Of a stretch of 64,000 bases of DNA, positions 16,508 through 25,553 are shown in pieces. Made by a program: the position numbers and the translations under genes. The stretch comes from Streptomyces sp. I05A-00742 (lineage in GTDB: Bacteria; Actinomycetota; Actinomycetes; Streptomycetales; Streptomycetaceae), in NCBI RefSeq assembly GCF_013055795.1, contig NZ_JABETO010000011.1, positions 22,118-86,117 on the forward strand, read 5' to 3'. How positions within the stretch are numbered: the first letter of the stretch is position 1; every line of letters starts with the position of its first letter. The notes beneath the pieces are model-generated. The model was not told the DNA's origin. It made no database searches and was given only the letters and a program-made list of their open reading frames with translations.

Positions 16508-18604
16508 TCACGGCTCGACGCGGTCGCCGCGCTGGTCGCCCTGGGCCTGGATGGCCGTGATGGCGACGGTGTTCACGATGTCCTGGACCAGCGCGCCGCG
16601 CGACAGGTCGTTGACGGGCTTGCGCAGGCCCTGGAGGACCGGGCCGACCGCGACCGCGCCGGCCGAGCGCTGCACGGCCTTGTATGTGTTGTTGCCCGTG
16701 TTGAGGTCGGGGAAGACGAGGACGCTGGCCTTGCCGGCCACCTCGGAGCCGGGGAGCTTGGTGGCGGCGACGGCCGCGTCCACGGCCGCGTCGTACTGGA
16801 TCGGGCCCTCGACCAGCAGGTCGGGACGGCGCTCACGGACCAGCTCGGTGGCCCGGCGGACCTTGTCCACGTCCGCGCCGGAGCCGGAGGTGCCGGTGGA
16901 GTACGAGAGCATCGCGATCCGCGGCTCGACACCGAACTGCGTCGCCGTCGCGGCCGACTGGATGGCGATGTCCGCGAGCTGCTCGGCGTTCGGGTCCGGG
17001 TTGACGGCGCAGTCGCCGTAGACGAGGACCCGGTCGGCCAGGCACATGAAGAAGACCGACGAGACGATCTGCGCGCCCGGCGCGGTCTTGATGATCTCGA
17101 ACGCGGGCCGGATGGTGGCCGCGGTGGAGTGCACCGCGCCGGACACCATGCCGTCGGCCAGCCCCTCCTGGACCATCAGCGTGCCGAAGTACGAGACGTC
17201 GGCGACCACGTCGTGCGCCAGCTCCACGGTCATGCCCTTGTGGGCGCGGGCCGCCGCGTAGATCTCGGCGAAGCGCTCGCGCAGCGGCGACTTCTGCGGG
17301 TCGATGAGCTGCGCCTCGCCCAGGTCGATGCCCAGCTCGGCGGCGCGCTTGCGGATGACCTCCTCCTCGCCCAGCAGCGTGAGGTCGCAGACGTCACGGC
17401 GGAGCAGGATGTCGGCGGCGCGCAGCACGCGCTCCTCGGTGCCCTCGGGCAGGACGACCCGGCGGCGGGCGGAGCGGGAGCGCTCGATCAGCTCGTGCTC
17501 GAACATCATCGGGGTGACGCGGCCGGAGCGGGCGACGGCGATCCGCTCGGTGAGCTCCGCGGTGTTCACATGCCGCTCGAAGAGACCGAGGGCGGTCTCG
17601 GCCTTGCGCGGGGACGAGCCGTCCAGCTTGCCCTCGACGGCGAACAGTTCGCCCGCGGTCGGGAAGGAGCCGCCGGGCACCGAGATGACGGGCGTGCCGG
17701 GGGCCAGCCGGCCGGCGAGGGCGAGGATGTCGGGGCCAGGGCGCTCGCCCAGGGTGAGCAGCACGCCGGCTATCGGCGGGGCGCCGGCGCTGTGCGCGGC
17801 CAGCGCGCCGACGATCAGGTCCACGCGGTCTCCGGGGGTGACCACCAGGCAGCCGTCGGTGAGGGCCGGGAGGAAGACGGGGAGCATGGCGCCGCCGAAG
17901 ACGAAGTCCTTCGCGTCGCGGTTGAGCCCGGCGTCGTCGCCGAGCAGCACCTCCGCGCCCAGCTTGCGGACGATCTGCGCCACGGTCGGGGCGGAGAGCG
18001 AGGCGTCCTCGGGGAGCGCGTAGCAGGGCACCGGCAGGCCCGCGGACAGCGGCTCGGCGACGGCCTCGCGGTCGGCGGGGGCCACGCGGTTGACGACCAG
18101 GGCGATGACGTCGCAGCCCAGCGCCTCGTAGGCGCGGTACGCGTTGCGGGCCTCGGCGCGGACGGCCTCGGCGGGCTGGTCGCCGCCGCCGACCACCGCG
18201 ATCACGGAGGCGCCGAACTCGTTCGCCAGCCGGGCGTTGAGGGCCAGCTCGTCCGGGAGGTTGCTGCCGATGAAGTCGGTGCCGAGGACGAGCACGTTCT
18301 CGTACTCCCGGGAGACCGCGTGGAAGCGCTCGACGAGCCGGGAGACCAGCTCGTCCGTGCCCTTCTCCGCCTGGAGGGCGGCGGCCTCCGCGTAGGTGAG
18401 GCCGTACACGCTTTCGGGTGACTGCTCCAGCCGGTAGCGGGTGCGCAGGAGATCGAAGAGGCGGTCCGGCCCGTCGCCGTGGACGAGGGGGCGGAACACC
18501 CCGACCCGGTCCACCTGGCGGGTGAGGAGCTCCATGACTCCCAGCTCGATGACCTGGCGTCCGTCGCCGCGGTCGGTCCCGGTCACGTACACGCTGCGCG
18601 TCAC
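16508..18604 (-). CDS. pta: Phosphate acetyltransferase (long form)
   Basis: This 698-aa enzyme interconverts acetyl-CoA and acetyl phosphate. It has the three-part long architecture: an N-terminal P-loop/dethiobiotin-synthetase-like domain (YVTGTDRGDGRQV), a central DRTGG domain, and the C-terminal catalytic PTA_PTB domain (RRVVLPEGTEERVLRAADIL, then GMVSGAVHSTAATIRPA). The GTG at 18604 is chosen because GGAGAG lies 5 bases upstream and the product starts MTRSVYVTGTD as in relatives. The frame stays open far upstream but runs antisense to pfkA. It diverges from pfkA and leads the pta-ackA-pyk run. Confidence 0.96.
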   Translation of the reverse strand: MTRSVYVTGTDRGDGRQVIELGVMELLTRQVDRVGVFRPLVHGDGPDRLFDLLRTRYRLEQSPESVYGLTYAEAAALQAEKGTDELVSRLVERFHAVSREYENVLVLGTDFIGSNLPDELALNARLANEFGASVIAVVGGGDQPAEAVRAEARNAYRAYEALGCDVIALVVNRVAPADREAVAEPLSAGLPVPCYALPEDASLSAPTVAQIVRKLGAEVLLGDDAGLNRDAKDFVFGGAMLPVFLPALTDGCLVVTPGDRVDLIVGALAAHSAGAPPIAGVLLTLGERPGPDILALAGRLAPGTPVISVPGGSFPTAGELFAVEGKLDGSSPRKAETALGLFERHVNTAELTERIAVARSGRVTPMMFEHELIERSRSARRRVVLPEGTEERVLRAADILLRRDVCDLTLLGEEEVIRKRAAELGIDLGEAQLIDPQKSPLRERFAEIYAAARAHKGMTVELAHDVVADVSYFGTLMVQEGLADGMVSGAVHSTAATIRPAFEIIKTAPGAQIVSSVFFMCLADRVLVYGDCAVNPDPNAEQLADIAIQSAATATQFGVEPRIAMLSYSTGTSGSGADVDKVRRATELVRERRPDLLVEGPIQYDAAVDAAVAATKLPGSEVAGKASVLVFPDLNTGNNTYKAVQRSAGAVAVGPVLQGLRKPVNDLSRGALVQDIVNTVAITAIQAQGDQRGDRVEP

Positions 18605-18691
18605 GCGTGCTCTCCTTGCTCCATGGCCGTGTGCTGTTCGAGTGGCGTTTGTTCGGCTTGTGAAATTACCCGTTAGGGTGGTCTTGCCCTC

Positions 18692-18718
18692 TTGACAATA
18701 CCTGCGACCCTGGATAAG
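18692..18718 (+). promoter_or_regulatory. Candidate pfkA promoter
   Basis: A consensus -35 box TTGACA lies at 18692-18697 with a -10-like GATAAG at 18713-18718 (15-base spacing). A slightly shifted ATAAGG would give 16. It is about 130 bp before the pfkA start and points toward it. It is the best match to a housekeeping (HrdB) promoter in this gap. Confidence 0.5.
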
Positions 18719-18845
18719 GCGCGCGTCAGGCGGGCAGCGAGGTCCACCGGTGCGGGTGCGGCAGTACCGACGGGCCCGTGGAACAATCGGGTCCGGCTCA
18801 CAGGTCCCAGTAGCGACCACCAGAACCACCAGGAGACACAGCACG

Positions 18846-19871
18846 ATGCGCATCGGAGTCCTCACCGCGGGCGGCGACTGCCCCGGCCTGAACGCCGTCA
18901 TCCGCTCGGTGGTGCACCGTGCCATCACCGAACACGGTGATGAGGTCATCGGCTTCGAGGACGGCTTCAAGGGTCTGCTCGACGGCCGCTTCCGCAAGCT
19001 CGACCTCGACGCGGTCAGCGGCATCCTGGCCCGCGGCGGCACCATCCTGGGCTCCGCCCGGCTGGAGCGCGCCCGGCTGCGCGAGGCGTGCGAGAACGCC
19101 AAGGACTTCTCCCGTGAGCACGGCATCGACGTGCTCATTCCCATCGGCGGCGAGGGCACTCTCACCGCCTCCCGGATGCTGTCGGACGCGGGCCTGCCCG
19201 TCGTCGGCGTTCCCAAGACCATCGACAACGACATCTCCTCCACGGACCGCACCTTCGGCTTCGACACGGCCGTCGGCGTCGCCACCGAGGCCATCGACCG
19301 GCTGAAGACCACCGCCGAGTCCCACCAGCGCGTCATGGTCGTCGAGGTCATGGGCCGGCACGCCGGCTGGATCGCCCTGGAGTCCGGCATGGCCGGCGGT
19401 GCCCACGGCATCTGCCTGCCCGAGCGCGCCTTCCACCCGGCCGACCTGGTCAAGATGGTGGAGGAGCGCTTCGCCCGCGGCAAGAAGTTCGCCGTCATCT
19501 GCGTCGCCGAGGGCGCGCACCCGGCCGAGGGCTCGATGGACTACCGGAAGGGCGCCATAGACCAGTTCGGCCACGAGCGCTTCGCCGGCATCGGCACCGC
19601 GCTCGCCCACGAGCTGGAGCGCCGCCTCGGCAAGGAGGCCCGCCCGGTCATCCTCGGCCACGTCCAGCGCGGCGGCACCCCGACGGCGTACGACCGCGTC
19701 CTCGCCACCCGCTTCGGCTGGCACGCCGTCGAGGCCGCCCACCGGGGCGACTTCGGCAAGATGACGTCGCTGCGCGGCACCGACATCACGATGGTGCCGC
19801 TGGCGGACGCGATCACCGAGCTGAAGCGGGTGCCCGAGGACCGGATGGACGAGGCGGAGTCGGTCTTCTGA
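18846..19871 (+). CDS. pfkA: 6-phosphofructokinase
   Basis: This 341-aa glycolytic enzyme phosphorylates fructose-6-phosphate. It starts MRIGVLTAGGDCPGLNAVIR at ATG 18846, and carries GGEGT at 101-105 and VPKTIDNDI at 122-130, with the catalytic TIDND Asp residues. Position 104 is Gly, as in ATP-dependent enzymes, while position 124 is Lys. This mixed pair is known from actinobacterial ATP-dependent PFKs of the group III type, so I infer ATP rather than PPi as donor. It diverges from the pta operon across a 241-bp gap that contains a TTGACA promoter. Confidence 0.95.
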   Translation: MRIGVLTAGGDCPGLNAVIRSVVHRAITEHGDEVIGFEDGFKGLLDGRFRKLDLDAVSGILARGGTILGSARLERARLREACENAKDFSREHGIDVLIPIGGEGTLTASRMLSDAGLPVVGVPKTIDNDISSTDRTFGFDTAVGVATEAIDRLKTTAESHQRVMVVEVMGRHAGWIALESGMAGGAHGICLPERAFHPADLVKMVEERFARGKKFAVICVAEGAHPAEGSMDYRKGAIDQFGHERFAGIGTALAHELERRLGKEARPVILGHVQRGGTPTAYDRVLATRFGWHAVEAAHRGDFGKMTSLRGTDITMVPLADAITELKRVPEDRMDEAESVF

Positions 19872-20140
19872 CCGTCCTCCGGAGCCGGCGGCCGGTCGCG
19901 TTCACCCTGGCCGGTACGGCGCTTGACGCGGCGGCGTTTACGGGCGGGGGGCGGGGGCGCTACAGTGCCGGTGACCGGCGGGGCCAGGTGCTCCTGACGG
20001 TTGGTGCGACCGGTAGTGGCTTTCGCCTTGGCCGAATCCCAGACGAGAGTCGTTCCCTTCTGGGGGTTGGTATAACTGAAAAGGCCCTCGCCCCGGCCGG
20101 AACCCGAGACGAGAGCCAACCGCCTCAACAGACGGCTTGC
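19872..20140. other. Interval downstream of pfkA, no confident gene
   Basis: A minus-strand frame starting near 20128 reads through this stretch (LFSYTNPQKGTTLVWDSA, then a basic RKRRRVKRR cluster) and on into the pfkA antisense. Its third-position GC is lower than in neighbouring genes and it has no recognisable domain, so I do not call it. It could be a small gene or the remnant of one. No repeat or RNA gene is evident. Confidence 0.3.
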
Positions 20141-20179
20141 TGACCGTCAGTCCTCACTATTTCTGAGGACTGGCGGTCA
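20141..20179 (-). terminator. 16-bp stem hairpin
   Basis: TGACCGTCAGTCCTCA (20141-20156) pairs with 20164-20179 with one mismatch around a 7-base loop. On the minus strand it begins exactly at the stop codon of the small ORF at 20177-20260, the position expected of its terminator, although no T-run follows. Some Streptomyces terminators lack one. Confidence 0.6.
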
Positions 20180-20260
20180 TCGTCCGTTGAGCCACCTCCA
20201 GAACTCCCGGATCACGTTCAAGATCCGCTCGTGCCGAGGCTTCTTGCGGTGGCACCCCAC
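20177..20260 (-). CDS. Candidate 27-aa basic peptide
   Basis: A GTG at 20260 opens a 27-codon frame. It ends KKPRHERILNVIREFWRWL plus three residues (NGR), with the stop codon inside the base of a strong hairpin. Third codon positions are mostly G or C, the peptide is basic and amphipathic with two Trp, and AAAGAAG precedes the start. These points favour a real small gene, but at this length chance cannot be excluded. No function is assigned. Confidence 0.4.
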   Translation of the reverse strand: MGCHRKKPRHERILNVIREFWRWLNGR

Positions 20261-20292
20261 GCCGCTTCTTTGCAACCCTCCGTGCCGGAGGG

Positions 20293-20487
20293 CTACTTCC
20301 TCAGCAGCTCTACGACGCCGGAGACGTCGCCGTCACCGCGCGCGGTCGCGCCGAGGGCGACGAGCGGGTCCGCCTTGTCCGCGGTGCGGTTCCAGACGGT
20401 GGTGGGGTGGCCGTTGGTCAGGAAGGCGGTGGCCAGGGCCTTGCCCAGGGCGCCGAGGCCGAGGACGGTGACGGGGGGCTTGCTCAT
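20293..20487 (-). pseudogene. Imine-reductase/6PGDH-like oxidoreductase relic with internal deletion
   Basis: The 64-residue frame from ATG 20487 begins with a perfect Rossmann start (VTVLGLGALGKALATAFL, then HPTTVWNRTADKAD), as in NAD(P)-binding imine reductase and 3-hydroxyisobutyrate dehydrogenase-like proteins of about 290 aa. After about 50 residues it jumps to what looks like their extreme C-terminus (VVELLRK) and stops. The catalytic and dimerisation helices are missing, so an in-frame deletion of about 230 codons is the simplest explanation. It has a normal start and GGAG upstream, so a short product may still be made. Confidence 0.7.
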
Positions 20488-20574
20488 GGTGGGGTGCTCC
20501 TGGGGAGGCGTGGTGGGGCGGGTGTTCCCGGCTGTGCGTGCTCCTTCAGCTTCGTCCACGGGGGCGACCCCAAC

Positions 20575-20600
20575 AAGTACGTACAAAAAGATGGGTACTT
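20575..20600. promoter_or_regulatory. Inverted repeat AAGTAC...GTACTT, likely operator remnant
   Basis: AAGTAC (20575-20580) and GTACTT (20595-20600) are exact inverted repeats with a 14-base AT-rich spacer, about 90 bp upstream of the oxidoreductase relic. GTACTT-type sites are typical of HxlR regulators, which often sit divergent from such oxidoreductases. No regulator gene remains here, which fits decay of the whole unit. Confidence 0.4.
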
Positions 20601-20646
20601 ACCTGGAGGTGGGTCCCCAAGCCCTGTACGGCCCGGGGACCCTTAC

Positions 20647-23175
20647 TCACTGCGCCCCGATCGACTCCAGCATGTTCAGCCGCGCCGCCCGCCGTGCCGG
20701 CCACACCGCCGCCAGGACGCCCACCGCCAGCGCCAGCAGCAGGAACACCCCGATCCGGCCCCACGGCACGACCATCTCGTACTCCGGGAACGAGGACCGC
20801 AGCAGATGGCCGCCCGACCAGGCGAGGAAGAGGCCCACGGCCACCCCGAGCACCGCGCCGAACATCGCGATCATCACGGACTCCAGCCGCACCATCTGCT
20901 TGACGCCGGAGCGCGCGAGGCCGATCGCCCGGAGCATCCCGATCTCCCGGGTCCGCTCGAAGACCGACATGGCGAGGGTGTTGACGACGCCGATCACGGC
21001 GATCACCACGGCCATGCCCAGCAGCCCGTACATCATGAACAGGACGTCGTCGATGTCGCCCGCCGCCTCGCGGCGCAGGTCGTCCCGGCTCTCGACCTTG
21101 ACGAGGGGGTTGCCGCCCAGGGCTTCCTTGATCTTCTCGGACAGAGCGGCGGCCTTGCCGGGGGCGGCCTTGACCAGGATCTCGAAGTCCCGGACCCGGT
21201 CCAGGTGCGGATCGACGAAGGAGTCGGCGGCGAGGACGTCGCTCAGCACGTCGTTCTTCGCGTGGACGGCGACGACGCGGGCCGTGGCCTTCTTGCCGTC
21301 GTAGAACGTCATGGGCAGTTCCGAGCCGACGGTCAGGCCGCGCTTCTTCGCGTAGTCCTCGGCCACGGCGACGCCCTTGCCCCGGACGTCGGCGAGGGAT
21401 CCCTTGACGACCTTGACGGCGGTCACCTCGCCGACCGCCCGGACGTCGGTGCCCCGCAGCCCGGCCGGGGTGCCGGCGGACTCGAAGCCCGTCGGGCGGA
21501 GCGACACCGCCGCCGCGACGTCCGGCAGCTTCGCCAGCGTGCGGGTGGTCTCCGGGGCGAGGCCGCGGAAGCCCGAGGAGCTGACCTTGTAGTCGGCCGT
21601 CAGGTCCTGGTTGCCCATCCGGTCCACGCCGCGGTCGGCGGAGACCGCCGTCACCGTCAGGCCCGTGATCAGCGTCAGGCCGATCATCAGCGCCGAGGCG
21701 GTGGCGGCCGTGCGGCGCGGGTTGCGCAGGGCGTTCCGCCGGGCGAGCGTGCCGCTCACCCCGGAGACGCGGGTGGCGATCCGGCCGAAGAGGTGGACGA
21801 CCGGCCGGGACAGCAGTGGGGCCAGCACGATCACGCCGGTGAGGGTGAGCGCCGAGCCCGCCATGGGGACGGTGAGGTCACGGGCGTTGTCCAGGGTGCT
21901 GACGTAGAGCATGGCCGCCACGCCCAGGCCGGTGAGGACGGCGCCGATCGTGTTGCGCACGACGAGGCTCCGGGTGGTCGCGGGCGCGTCCACGGCGGCC
22001 AGCGCCTCCACCGGCGCGATCCGCGCGGCCTTGCGGGACGGCAGCCAGGCGGACAGGACGGTCACCAGGACGCCGACGCCGAGGGCGGTCAGCGCCGAGC
22101 CGGGCTCGACGATCAGTGGCCCGTCCGGCAGTTGGGCCCCGTTGGCGTTGAGCAGCGACCGCATGCCGACGGCGACGCCGAGGCCGAGGAGGAAGCCCGC
22201 GGCCGACGCGACGAGGCCGAGGAGGCCGGCCTCGATCATGACCGAGCGGACCACCTGGCGGCGGGAGGCGCCCACGGCGCGGAGCAGGGCGATCTCGCGG
22301 GTGCGCTGGGCGATGAGCATGGTGAAGGTGTTGGCGACGATGAACACGCCCACGAAGAGCGAGATCCCGGCGAAGACCAGGAACGTCTTGCGGATCGTGC
22401 TCGTCTCGTTGTCGATGACCTTCGACTGCTCGGCCGTCAGCTCGGCGCCGCTCCTGGCCAGGGCGTGCTCCGGGAGCAGGGAGCGGACCTTCGCGGTGAG
22501 CGCGTTCCGGTCGGTGCCCGGGGCCGCGGAGACGACGAGCTCGCCGAACGCGCCCGGCCGGCCGAGGAGTTTCTGGGCGGTGGCCGTGTCGAACAGCGCG
22601 AGGCTGCCGCCGGCGCCGACCCGAGGGTCGTCCGTCTCGACGGTGCCGACCAGCTTCTTGGTCATGACGGGCCCGTCCACGGCCAGCCGTACGGTGCCGC
22701 CGATCTTCGCGCCGGTCTTCGCCGCTGTCCTGGTGTCGAGCACGACTTCGCCGGCGGAGGCCGGGCCCCGGCCGGAGACCAGTGGGTACCGGCTGTCCTT
22801 CCCGTCCTTTCCGGGCACGTAGTTGGCGCCGTCGCTGCCCCACTCGCTGCCCGCGGGGTCGTTGTTCCGGTCGGCGACCGTGACGGTGCCGGTGACGGAG
22901 GGACGGACGGAGGCGACGCCGGGCAGGGCGCGGATCCGGTCGGCCAGCCGGGTGTCGAGGCCGCCGCCCTCCGCGTCCGGGCCGCGGCCGGAAGCGGTGA
23001 CGGAGACGGCGACGTCGTCGAGGCTCCTGGCCATCTTGTTGCGGAACGCCTGGCCGACGGAGTCGCTGAAGATCAGGGTGCCGGAGACGAAGGCCGTGCC
23101 GAGGAGGACCGCGAGGGCGGTCATCAGCAGGCGGGTCCGGTGCGCGAGGAGGTTGCGCAGGGCGGTGCGGAACAT
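20647..23175 (-). CDS. FtsX-type ABC transporter permease (MacB-like, two-domain)
   Basis: This is an 842-aa membrane protein. The N-terminal helix (LLMTALAVLLGTAFVSGTLI) is followed by a large extracytoplasmic domain, then three helices of an FtsX core near residues 260-380. A middle cluster of helices, a second extracytoplasmic domain and a second FtsX core (MMYGLLGMAVVIAVIGVVNT) reach the C-terminus. This is the duplicated layout of actinobacterial lipoprotein/peptide exporters of the MacB/LolE type. It lies 72 bp after its ATPase gene at 23248-24021, forming a two-gene operon. The substrate is unknown. Confidence 0.92.
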   Translation of the reverse strand: MFRTALRNLLAHRTRLLMTALAVLLGTAFVSGTLIFSDSVGQAFRNKMARSLDDVAVSVTASGRGPDAEGGGLDTRLADRIRALPGVASVRPSVTGTVTVADRNNDPAGSEWGSDGANYVPGKDGKDSRYPLVSGRGPASAGEVVLDTRTAAKTGAKIGGTVRLAVDGPVMTKKLVGTVETDDPRVGAGGSLALFDTATAQKLLGRPGAFGELVVSAAPGTDRNALTAKVRSLLPEHALARSGAELTAEQSKVIDNETSTIRKTFLVFAGISLFVGVFIVANTFTMLIAQRTREIALLRAVGASRRQVVRSVMIEAGLLGLVASAAGFLLGLGVAVGMRSLLNANGAQLPDGPLIVEPGSALTALGVGVLVTVLSAWLPSRKAARIAPVEALAAVDAPATTRSLVVRNTIGAVLTGLGVAAMLYVSTLDNARDLTVPMAGSALTLTGVIVLAPLLSRPVVHLFGRIATRVSGVSGTLARRNALRNPRRTAATASALMIGLTLITGLTVTAVSADRGVDRMGNQDLTADYKVSSSGFRGLAPETTRTLAKLPDVAAAVSLRPTGFESAGTPAGLRGTDVRAVGEVTAVKVVKGSLADVRGKGVAVAEDYAKKRGLTVGSELPMTFYDGKKATARVVAVHAKNDVLSDVLAADSFVDPHLDRVRDFEILVKAAPGKAAALSEKIKEALGGNPLVKVESRDDLRREAAGDIDDVLFMMYGLLGMAVVIAVIGVVNTLAMSVFERTREIGMLRAIGLARSGVKQMVRLESVMIAMFGAVLGVAVGLFLAWSGGHLLRSSFPEYEMVVPWGRIGVFLLLALAVGVLAAVWPARRAARLNMLESIGAQ

Positions 23176-23247
23176 GGAGGGGCGGTCCTGGGGGTTCTGG
23201 GGCGGGAGAGGGCGACGGGGTGAGGGGGACGGGGTCAGGAGGGCGGC

Positions 23248-24021
23248 TCAGCTCTCCCGGCGGGCCTCGAACGCCTTCATCCGGTCCAGCACCGCCGGCG
23301 CCGTCGGCCGCCGCATCTCGTCCACGACGCGTCCGTCCGCCAGGAACAGCACCCGGTCCGCGTACGAGGCCGCGACCGGATCGTGGGTGACCATGACCAC
23401 CGTCTGGTCCAGGGCCCGCACCGACTCGCAGAGGAAGCCCAGGAGTTCGGCGCCCGAGCGGGAGTCGAGGTTGCCGGTCGGCTCGTCCGCGAAGATGATC
23501 TCGGGCCGGGCGGTGAGCGCGCGGGCCACGGCCACCCGCTGCTGCTGGCCGCCGGAGAGCTGGTTCGGCCGGTGGGCGAGCCGGGCCGACAGGCCCAGCG
23601 TCGTCACGATCTGCCCGAGCCACTCCGGGTCCGGCTTCCGGCCCGCGATGTCCATCGGGAGGGTGATGTTCTCCAGCGCGGTGAGGGTCGGCAGCAGGTT
23701 GAACGCCTGGAAGACGAAGCCCACCTTGTCCCGGCGCAGTCGCGTCAGCTGCCGGTCGCCGAGGGAGGACAGCTCGGTGTCACCGATCCGGGTGGAACCG
23801 GAGGTGACGGTGTCCAGCCCCGCCATGCAGTGCATGAGCGTCGACTTGCCGGAGCCGGACGGGCCCATGATCGCCGTGAACTCGCCGCGGCGGAACTCGG
23901 CGGAGACCGAGTCCAGGGCCGCCACCCGGGTCTCCCCATGGCCGTAGACCTTGCTCAGACCGGTGGCGCGGGCGACGACGGCGCCGGTACGGGGGGCGGG
24001 CGGGGCGACCGCAGGGGACAC
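23248..24021 (-). CDS. ABC transporter ATP-binding protein (MacB/LolD type)
   Basis: This is a 257-aa ATPase. The Walker A is GPSGSGKST, the Q-loop VFQAFNLLPTLTALEN, the signature LSGGQQQR, the Walker B IIFADEPTGNLDS, and an H-loop histidine lies in VTHD. I start at GTG 24021 with GAGGAG upstream, which gives the normal family length; the frame is open far upstream but only over low-complexity sequence. It energises the 842-aa permease encoded just downstream. Confidence 0.94.
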   Translation of the reverse strand: MSPAVAPPAPRTGAVVARATGLSKVYGHGETRVAALDSVSAEFRRGEFTAIMGPSGSGKSTLMHCMAGLDTVTSGSTRIGDTELSSLGDRQLTRLRRDKVGFVFQAFNLLPTLTALENITLPMDIAGRKPDPEWLGQIVTTLGLSARLAHRPNQLSGGQQQRVAVARALTARPEIIFADEPTGNLDSRSGAELLGFLCESVRALDQTVVMVTHDPVAASYADRVLFLADGRVVDEMRRPTAPAVLDRMKAFEARRES

Positions 24022-24233
24022 GTGGGCTCCTCGGGGATGGGGGCGGCCGCGGCGGAAGGGGACTCGTCGCGGCCGGATCGGAGGGGACTCGTCCATTCTC
24101 GGAGCGTTCGTCCGGCCGGGCGTCGGCCCCAGGACCGGAATCCGGGGTCGCACTTTGGGCAGGAAACGGCTCCGGCGCGTAGTCCTTGAGACGGACGCCG
24201 TCCTCCCCGGGACGCACGTTCGCTCCTGAGGTG

Positions 24234-25070
24234 TTACCCCTTCACCGCGCCGCCCAGCGCGAACCCGCCGCCGAGCCGCCGCGCGACGAGCGCGTAGAGC
24301 AGCACGACGGGCGTCGAGTACAGGATCGAGAACGCGGCGAGCTGACCGTAGGCCACCTGCCCGTGGTTCCCGAAGAAGGTGAAGACGGTCACCGACGCCG
24401 GCAGCAGGTCGGGGGAGAGCAGGAGCAGGAACGGGACGAAGAAGTTGCCCCACATCAGCGCGAAGCAGTACACGGCCACGACGGCCGTGCCCGGGCCCAT
24501 GAGCGGGAGGACGACCCTGACCAGCGTCGTGAGCCGGCCCGCGCCGTCCGTCCACGCCGCCTCCTCCAGCGATCTGGGCACGGCGTCCATGAAGTTCTTC
24601 ATCAGCCAGACGGAGAAGGGGAGTTGGGAGGTGGCCAGGAAGAGCACCGTGCCGGTCATGGTGTCGATGAGGTTCACCCGGACGAAGAGCCCGTAGACCG
24701 GCACCATGATCGCGGTGATCGGCAGGCAGGTCATGAACAGGATCGTCAGCAGGTAGGGCCGGGCGAACCGCGACCGGAAGCGGGACAGCGGGTACGCCGC
24801 CAGGGCCGCGCAGGACACGGTGAGCACGGTCGCGCTGCCGCACAGCACCAGGCTGTTGAGCATCGGCGTGAAGGTGATCTCGTCCGTCAGCACCGCCGAG
24901 AAGTTGTCCGTCGTGGGCGAGCCGGGAGCCCGGACGCTCAGCCCCGCCTCGGAGTCCATGGACGCCAGCGCCAGCCAGACGAGCGGCAGCGCGAAGGCCG
25001 CGGCGACGGCGAGCAGCGCCGCGTCGGCGGCCAGGCGGTGTCGGGTGCGGCGGGCGAGGGGCGGGCGCAT
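24234..25070 (-). CDS. Sugar ABC importer inner-membrane permease, MalG type
   Basis: This 278-aa permease has six transmembrane helices and the cytoplasmic EAA loop (SLEEAAWTDGAGRLTTLVRVVLP), as in the second permease of CUT1 carbohydrate importers. The ATG at 25070 follows a GGAGG site. There is no binding protein or partner permease beside it. Those genes (SBP and MalF type) lie at 32900-35142 on the same strand, and the three would form the standard SBP-MalF-MalG order if the 7.8 kb between them were absent. No ATPase gene is seen; Streptomyces importers of this class usually share MsiK. Confidence 0.92.
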   Translation of the reverse strand: MRPPLARRTRHRLAADAALLAVAAAFALPLVWLALASMDSEAGLSVRAPGSPTTDNFSAVLTDEITFTPMLNSLVLCGSATVLTVSCAALAAYPLSRFRSRFARPYLLTILFMTCLPITAIMVPVYGLFVRVNLIDTMTGTVLFLATSQLPFSVWLMKNFMDAVPRSLEEAAWTDGAGRLTTLVRVVLPLMGPGTAVVAVYCFALMWGNFFVPFLLLLSPDLLPASVTVFTFFGNHGQVAYGQLAAFSILYSTPVVLLYALVARRLGGGFALGGAVKG

Positions 25071-25553
25071 GGCGACCTCCGTGCGCTGCGGACGCGGGCC
25101 CGCGGCGTCGGGTGCCCGTACGCGGGCGGGTGCTCGGAGGGTAGCGGCCGGCCGGCGGGGGCCGACAGGGCGCGAACGGCTGGGGTGGCGGGCTGGTGCG
25201 GCGTTTTCGGGGCCGGGGACGGCGGGCCGTCGGGGCGTGGACAGCCGGGGCGGTGAGCCGGTGGGGTGCGAACGGCCGGGGGCGACGGGCCGTCGGGGCG
25301 TGGACGGCCGGGGACGGCGGGCCGTCGGGGCGTGGACAGCCGGGGCGGTGAGCCGGTGGGGTGCGAACGGCCGGGGGCGACGGGCCGTCGGGGCGTGGAC
25401 GGCCGGGGACGGCGGGCCGTCGGGGTGCGAACGGCCGGTGGCGACGCGTCGTAGGGCACGAACGGCCGGGGGCGGCGACGGGCCGTCGGGGTGCGAACAG
25501 CCGAGGCCGGCGAGCCGTCGGGGGAGCGGCCCGGCTCAGGCTCGGGCTCGGGC
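25071..25553. repeat. Gene-free interval with 95-bp minisatellite
   Basis: Two tandem copies of a 95-bp unit lie at 25213-25307 and 25308-25402, with a further partial and degenerate copy reaching about 25530. The unit itself consists of three roughly 32-bp subunits built around GGGCCGTCGGGGCGTGGAC and variants. Because 95 is not a multiple of three it is unlikely to be coding. It lies between the upstream end of the MalG-type gene and a TetR gene, at the left edge of the putative insertion. Confidence 0.85.

Noticed and set aside
16508..19498. A 996-codon open frame as one protein
   Set aside because: Everything upstream of GTG 18604 is antisense to pfkA and not protein-like; Pta itself starts at 18604 behind a ribosome binding site.
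19541..20128. 195-codon minus-strand ORF after pfkA
   Set aside because: Most of it is antisense to pfkA. The first 75 codons are more protein-like but show weaker codon bias and no domain, so it is described only as an uncertain interval.
25213..25402. Possible CRISPR array
   Set aside because: The copies are contiguous and near-identical along their full 95 bp with no unique spacers, and there are no cas genes in the window.
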